A stretch of 64,000 bases of DNA, from positions 48,293,169 to 48,357,168 of the forward strand of contig OX485806.1 in assembly GCA_950295325.1 (NCBI GenBank), read 5' to 3'. How positions within the stretch are numbered: position 1 is the first letter of the stretch; each line of letters starts with the position of its first letter. This DNA is from Polytrichum commune (Eukaryota > Streptophyta > Polytrichopsida > Polytrichales > Polytrichaceae). The notes beneath the pieces were generated by a model. It had not been told where the DNA came from and searched no databases. It was given only the letters and a program-made list of their open reading frames with translations. The position numbers were made by a program, and so were the translations under genes. This document shows positions 60,180 to 64,000 of this stretch, in pieces.

Positions 60180-60836
60180 AACAACAACATATCGGTCAAG
60201 ACGTCCCGTCCCAAGAATTTTGACGGACTGCCCTCCAGACACCAGGCCATCCCCAATTGGCGTTCACTCGACTCCGCCTTCCGCACTTCTCCGTCCCCAT
60301 TGCATGGCACCTGCATCCCTCCGTCACCGCGTCCACCGCAAGGTGGTCCTTCATCCACCACACTCCATAGGAGTTGATGTCCCTACACCATTTCCTCCTC
60401 CTCCTCTCAACGCCATCCCATTCCGACAGGGCTTCCGCATTACGGCCAATGCCTCCTTCTTGCCTCAATCCCCAATGAGGCAAGGTTTTGCCTCCTCTAC
60501 CCCCACCTACATGCATAATGAGACCTCAACCTCCTACCTCCCGATACCCCTCCAATTCCTTCTTTTTTTCTCGCGTTGTCCGGCATCTTTCGGGCCGCCC
60601 GAAAAGAGAAACGGAATTTGGGCCTCTTTCCTTGGCTTTCCTCTTCAAAACTCCACTTCCCCACTCTTTTAATTACTCTTATTTCTTTTTCTTTTAATCT
60701 TTCACCTCTTAAGGTGGAGGTTGACTTTAACACATCACTCTTTTCTAACTTTTTGCCTACTCAAGCAAACTCAAATCCTAAGGTTTTAGTATTTTTTATG
60801 AATAAGTTGACACGTGGGCACAATATTGGGCTCACA
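60180..60836 (-). mobile_element. LTR fragment ending ATTGGGCTCACA
   Basis: Matches 30580-30774 joined to 32527-32955 (CTCGCGTTG, then GCATCTTTCGGGCCGCCCG, then CCTCTTAAGGTGGAGGTTGA), and so gives the empty site for the solo LTR at 30775. The right end at 60836 abuts MULE-like DNA. The left end is not defined. Confidence 0.6.
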
Positions 60837-61231
60837 AGATGGTCTGCCACCGCACCATCAACAAAACAAATGCAGATGGTGGCATCTGCACAAGCTATGG
60901 ACGGGACCATTTTAAAGGTCACCATGATTTCACGCCTTGGATTTGGTTGTGTGATCATGTTGCATTCCAAACATGCACCTACAAAATCAATCTACCAACT
61001 CATAGTGAGTTTTCTACCCGAGTGTAATTGCCCGGCCTTCAAAGATATGATATCAAAGTTTGGGCGCAAACAAAATTTGTTCCTTCTTTGTAAACACCTC
61101 TACTTCATCTTTGTCAAGGTCTCTAATGTAGACCCCCCAACGTTGACTTGTTCATTTACGCCCCGACATTTAGCTTCAATGAGGTCAAACTCATCCTTGA
61201 AGGGAGCCTCTTAATACAATCTACTTCCTAG
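60837..61231 (+). pseudogene. MULE-like transposase C-terminus, copy 2
   Basis: Matches 1750-2141. The frame opens with the TAPSTKQMQMVASAQAMDG segment and includes the SWIM finger ECNCPAFKDMISKFGRKQN followed by LLCKHLYFIF. Near 61130 it shifts frame relative to copy 1 (NVDPPTLTCSF instead of NADPEVDLF). The upstream part is absent because an LTR end replaces it at 60836. Confidence 0.75.
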
Positions 61232-61448
61232 AATTCCTCTCAGCCTTATACTATATTGTACCCTAATAGATGTGGCCATTTGTGGACCTCATGTGAACTC
61301 ATAATTATTTGTTATAATAAATATAATGTCATGGATTATTTTTATTCCTTTCAAAATGTTGTATTACAATATTCAATTGTGTCATGTGTCACTCTCTCGG
61401 TTGAACATTACATATTCAATTTGGAGGTGTTTCCTATGTCTATCAACT

Positions 61449-61867
61449 TTACTTCCGTGTTGCCAACCTCCTAGATGATTCGGACTTCATTTCATCGTCC
61501 CTTCTTGATGGAGGTGGAGCTAGTCGAAGCAAATCAACGTACAAAACCATTTTATCCCTCATTCGATCCTTCAATGGACGACGATGCGGCGATAATCCTT
61601 TCATCCTCTCGCGAAATGACAAAGACCTCAAAGATTCGCCTGCTACCTTCACCTCCTCCGTTTTGATCGACTTATCTTCATTCAAATCAGCGTCCTTCTT
61701 CGGCACATCCGCTTGCCTCTTATCATTTTTTGCATATCGTTTCTGATCTCCTCCACCCTCCACCTCCATGCTTGTGTGGACTGCAAAAATGGAGTCATCT
61801 CGTAGTCATCACTATATCGATTTGCAACACCTATAAAATGTTCCGGCGATGGATTAAAAAGGAACAT
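61449..61867 (-). pseudogene. Small conserved ORF of the MULE-like element, copy 2
   Basis: Starts with ATG at 61867 (MFLFNPSPEHFIGVANRYSD), shifts frame near 61750, and continues as KNDKRQADVPKKDADLNED then SLRSLSFRERMKGLSPHRRP, ending at 61449. Colinear with 2416-2780 on the same strand, with a one-codon length difference that keeps frame. Lys/Arg and Asp/Glu exchanges dominate. Function unknown. Confidence 0.35.
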
Positions 61868-63476
61868 GCGGATCTCCTAGATTTCTAATCTCCTTCTCCC
61901 ATCCTAGGCTAGCAAACATGTATCTTTCTTCTCCCATTGTGTGCATGTATCTCTACATTCATATTGGGTATGAGTCTAAATTATGTCTTCATATATATTT
62001 AGCTCAAGATAATTTCTTCGACCACAAACAATAATTGTTGGTGTCGCAACCCTTGCTAGGTCCCTTAACAATCTTGCCAATTTTCGTTTCTAGCAAAGGT
62101 TACGAGCGCTAACCCTTCACATTCCACCATGCTAATGGTTAGCTCCTTTTACCCCGGAGCAATAGTTCATAAGAGGGAACCAACCCTTCTACTTTGCTTT
62201 CGGGACTCACCCCTTAATCGGTAACCCATTTCCCCAATGTGGACTTCCATTCATGGAAATCCAATCCTATGTTGATCATCGCATTGCCGGAGCAACACTA
62301 CAACAACCCGAAGCATACTAGGCAACTATGGCCTCACAATAGGCCAAAGCCCATGGAGGCCTTGCCGTCCGGCCTCGGGTGGGTGAGGCCACACCACCTC
62401 ACCCATATAAGCCTCTAGGACTTCACGCGGGGCCCCTACCCCACCGTCAACCAACCTCTTGTCTCTCTACCAAGAGTTGGGGCCAAGTGGACATTTTCCT
62501 TTAGCTGCTGGGCCTAGAACCCCTTAGCAGCTTCAGACCATCATAACTTCCTTGTATGATGTCTGATCATAACAAACAACCACTCCATCCTCATCTACGC
62601 TTCACGTAGATGCCGATGGACTCCTCACTTGCCCCATTTGAGCAAGTCTTGAGGAAGTTATGCCTGTTTGAACCTTGGCAGTCCCGGGAATCACTCCCAG
62701 GCACTGCTGTACCAGGGCGCTGTCCCGGGACAGCGCCCCACTCAAATGGCCATAACTCCTAGCTCACACCTCCGATTGAGGTGTTCTTGAGCTTTCTAGA
62801 ATCACCACGCCATGAGCTACGCATAACTCATGGCCTTACCCTTGCGCCTCCTAGTCTTCGTGGGTGGGAGGCGTTCCCAACGCCCGGGGCCCTCACCCAC
62901 ACTAGGATCACTTGGGCCCTCTCACCAACGGCGCCACAAGTCCCGGGTGTCACTCCGGGGTCCCCCTTGTGCCCATGGTGTTTTAGGCACTCCTCATGGA
63001 GAGGTGCGCGACAGTTGGAGTCCAAGCTCTAGAGTTGACACACACATAGGACAAACACAAAAGTGATGGAATAAATACGAAGCAAGTTGGTCGCCCTTTT
63101 TATTTGAATTAACTCATTCTTTAATTATACCAATCTTGAAAAAATCATTTTCATTTATTCTTTCTTGGGATTATCCTTGGTTTTAATCATTTACTTATCT
63201 ATTATATCACAATTTTAGCACTTCCCGGTTTCCAAATTTAATGAGACCATTTCAAATTCAGGGCCCTTTTATTTATTTTTGGACCTATACATTCCGCAGA
63301 AATAGGTCATGTTTTTTACTATTTTTGAAAGAATCTAAAATATTATGAGTATATTCAAATATTTTTCAAACTATGTCTAAATTTAATCTAAGAATTTTTC
63401 TATTTTTACATCATTTCCGCTCTCCAAATCTCCGGTCCCCGGCATCCGCTCAACGTTGACATAGGAGTGTCGTCCG
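61868..63476. other. Noncoding tail of MULE-like element 2 (minus the solo LTR)
   Basis: Colinear with 2781-3365 on both sides of the solo LTR at 62042-63013. The right border of likeness is at 63476. Confidence 0.5.
62042..63013 (+). mobile_element. Solo LTR, 0.97-kb family, copy 5
   Basis: TGTCGCAACCC to GCGCGACA, perfect TSD GTTGG at 62037-62041 and 63014-63018. CATATAA box and 24-bp palindrome (62715-62738) as in the other copies. The homologous site at about 2930 (AATAATTGTTGCAGTCC) is empty, which confirms the insertion. Confidence 0.94.
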
Positions 63477-63479
63477 TTG

Positions 63480-64000
63480 ATGCTTCCTAAAGAAAGATTA
63501 TCCCCGTTTTGTATGACCCTATTCATGACAATAATAGCATTCGTCAACATTACCTTTCATGGAAAGCTAGTGTACCCGATTCACGACACGGTTTTTGCCT
63601 CATATTGTCCAGAATCCCTTTGGGATATTCCTTTCTCTCATGATTAATAAGTCTTTAAGGACCATGTGAATAGGGATATGCTTTGTCCCTTGGGGAGTAT
63701 TGGCTTTGGTATGGAAATGATACATGTTTATGCTATGGATTATTGTACGGTTACCGATCTCCTCTTTGGTATTTATGCCGGTAATAGGGGTATCTATCAT
63801 CCCTTTGATTATCATTGCCTTGATATGGGTATCTATCATCACGCCAATTTTCCTTAAACCGTAGTTGCTCATCTTTCCTTACTTGTCGAGGAGTTAGTTC
63901 AGCCTTTCTTTGGCTATTGTTCATTTGTGGTTGTACTTGATTTACACCATGTTTCTTTTTGTTATGCCTCTCGTATATACATTTACTTGTGTTATGGCTA
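63480..64000 (-). pseudogene. Third gag remnant, cut by the window edge
   Basis: A minus-strand frame enters at the window end with HNTSKC, which fits the last part of a CCHC zinc knuckle, then RHNKKKHGVNQVQPQMNN and a tandem pair of NDNQRDDRYPYY-like units. It goes on through at least three stops (TAA, TAG, TAA) to about 63600. Arg/Tyr/Gln-rich composition fits a gag nucleocapsid tail. It is unlike the gag at 51403-52173. Confidence 0.45.

Overview
The window looks like nuclear DNA of a land plant with a large, transposon-rich genome. Evidence: a complete CACTA (En/Spm) element with TNPD-like and TNPA-like genes, several MULE-like transposase copies with a SWIM zinc finger, decayed Ty3/gypsy elements, many solo LTRs with 5-bp target-site duplications (TSDs), tRNA-type SINEs, and a short CCCTAAA (plant telomere-type) run. 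I found no convincing host gene and no rRNA or functional tRNA gene. The species cannot be fixed from the sequence.

Layout. 1-3365: a decayed MULE-like element with a transposase remnant and a small conserved ORF on the opposite strand. 3366-21712: a roughly 106-bp minisatellite split by one 17.7-kb CACTA element (3814-21497). The element has 44-bp terminal inverted repeats, a 3-bp TSD, a plus-strand TNPD-like transposase with three introns and two nonsense codons, a minus-strand TNPA-like gene broken by an LTR, and two solo LTRs. 21987-23410: a diverged minus-strand MULE-like copy. 23494-26700: a SINE-like repeat, a degenerate tandem array, a retroelement remnant, and an array of palindromes. 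27059-32955: one LTR of about 2.2 kb carrying nested solo LTRs, one of them sitting inside another of the same family. 33286-39817: LTR fragments, a third MULE-like copy, a second Ty3/gypsy gag remnant and a telomere-like run. 40000-46100: AT-rich DNA with two foldbacks and microsatellites. 46174-46520: a full-length SINE with an 11-bp TSD. 46905-54616: a minus-strand Ty3/gypsy element truncated at its 3' end. 54617-57900: AT-rich DNA with a second palindrome array and a second SINE-like copy. 58037-59905: a broken unknown gene with a coiled-coil tail. 60180-63476: an LTR end joined to another MULE-like copy that carries a fifth solo LTR. 63480-64000: part of a third gag.

How it fits together. 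Almost everything is explained by successive insertions into older insertions, followed by LTR-LTR recombination (every complete 0.97-kb-family copy here is solo) and by point-mutation decay. Nearly all internal stops that could be examined are compatible with C-to-T or G-to-A change, and three are confirmed by comparison with a less decayed copy in the window. The best leads are the two-gene convergent layout of the MULE-like element, the motif carpet spread through the CACTA element, two independent arrays built on short perfect palindromes, a 125-bp foldback, and an LTR inserted into the palindrome of a related LTR.
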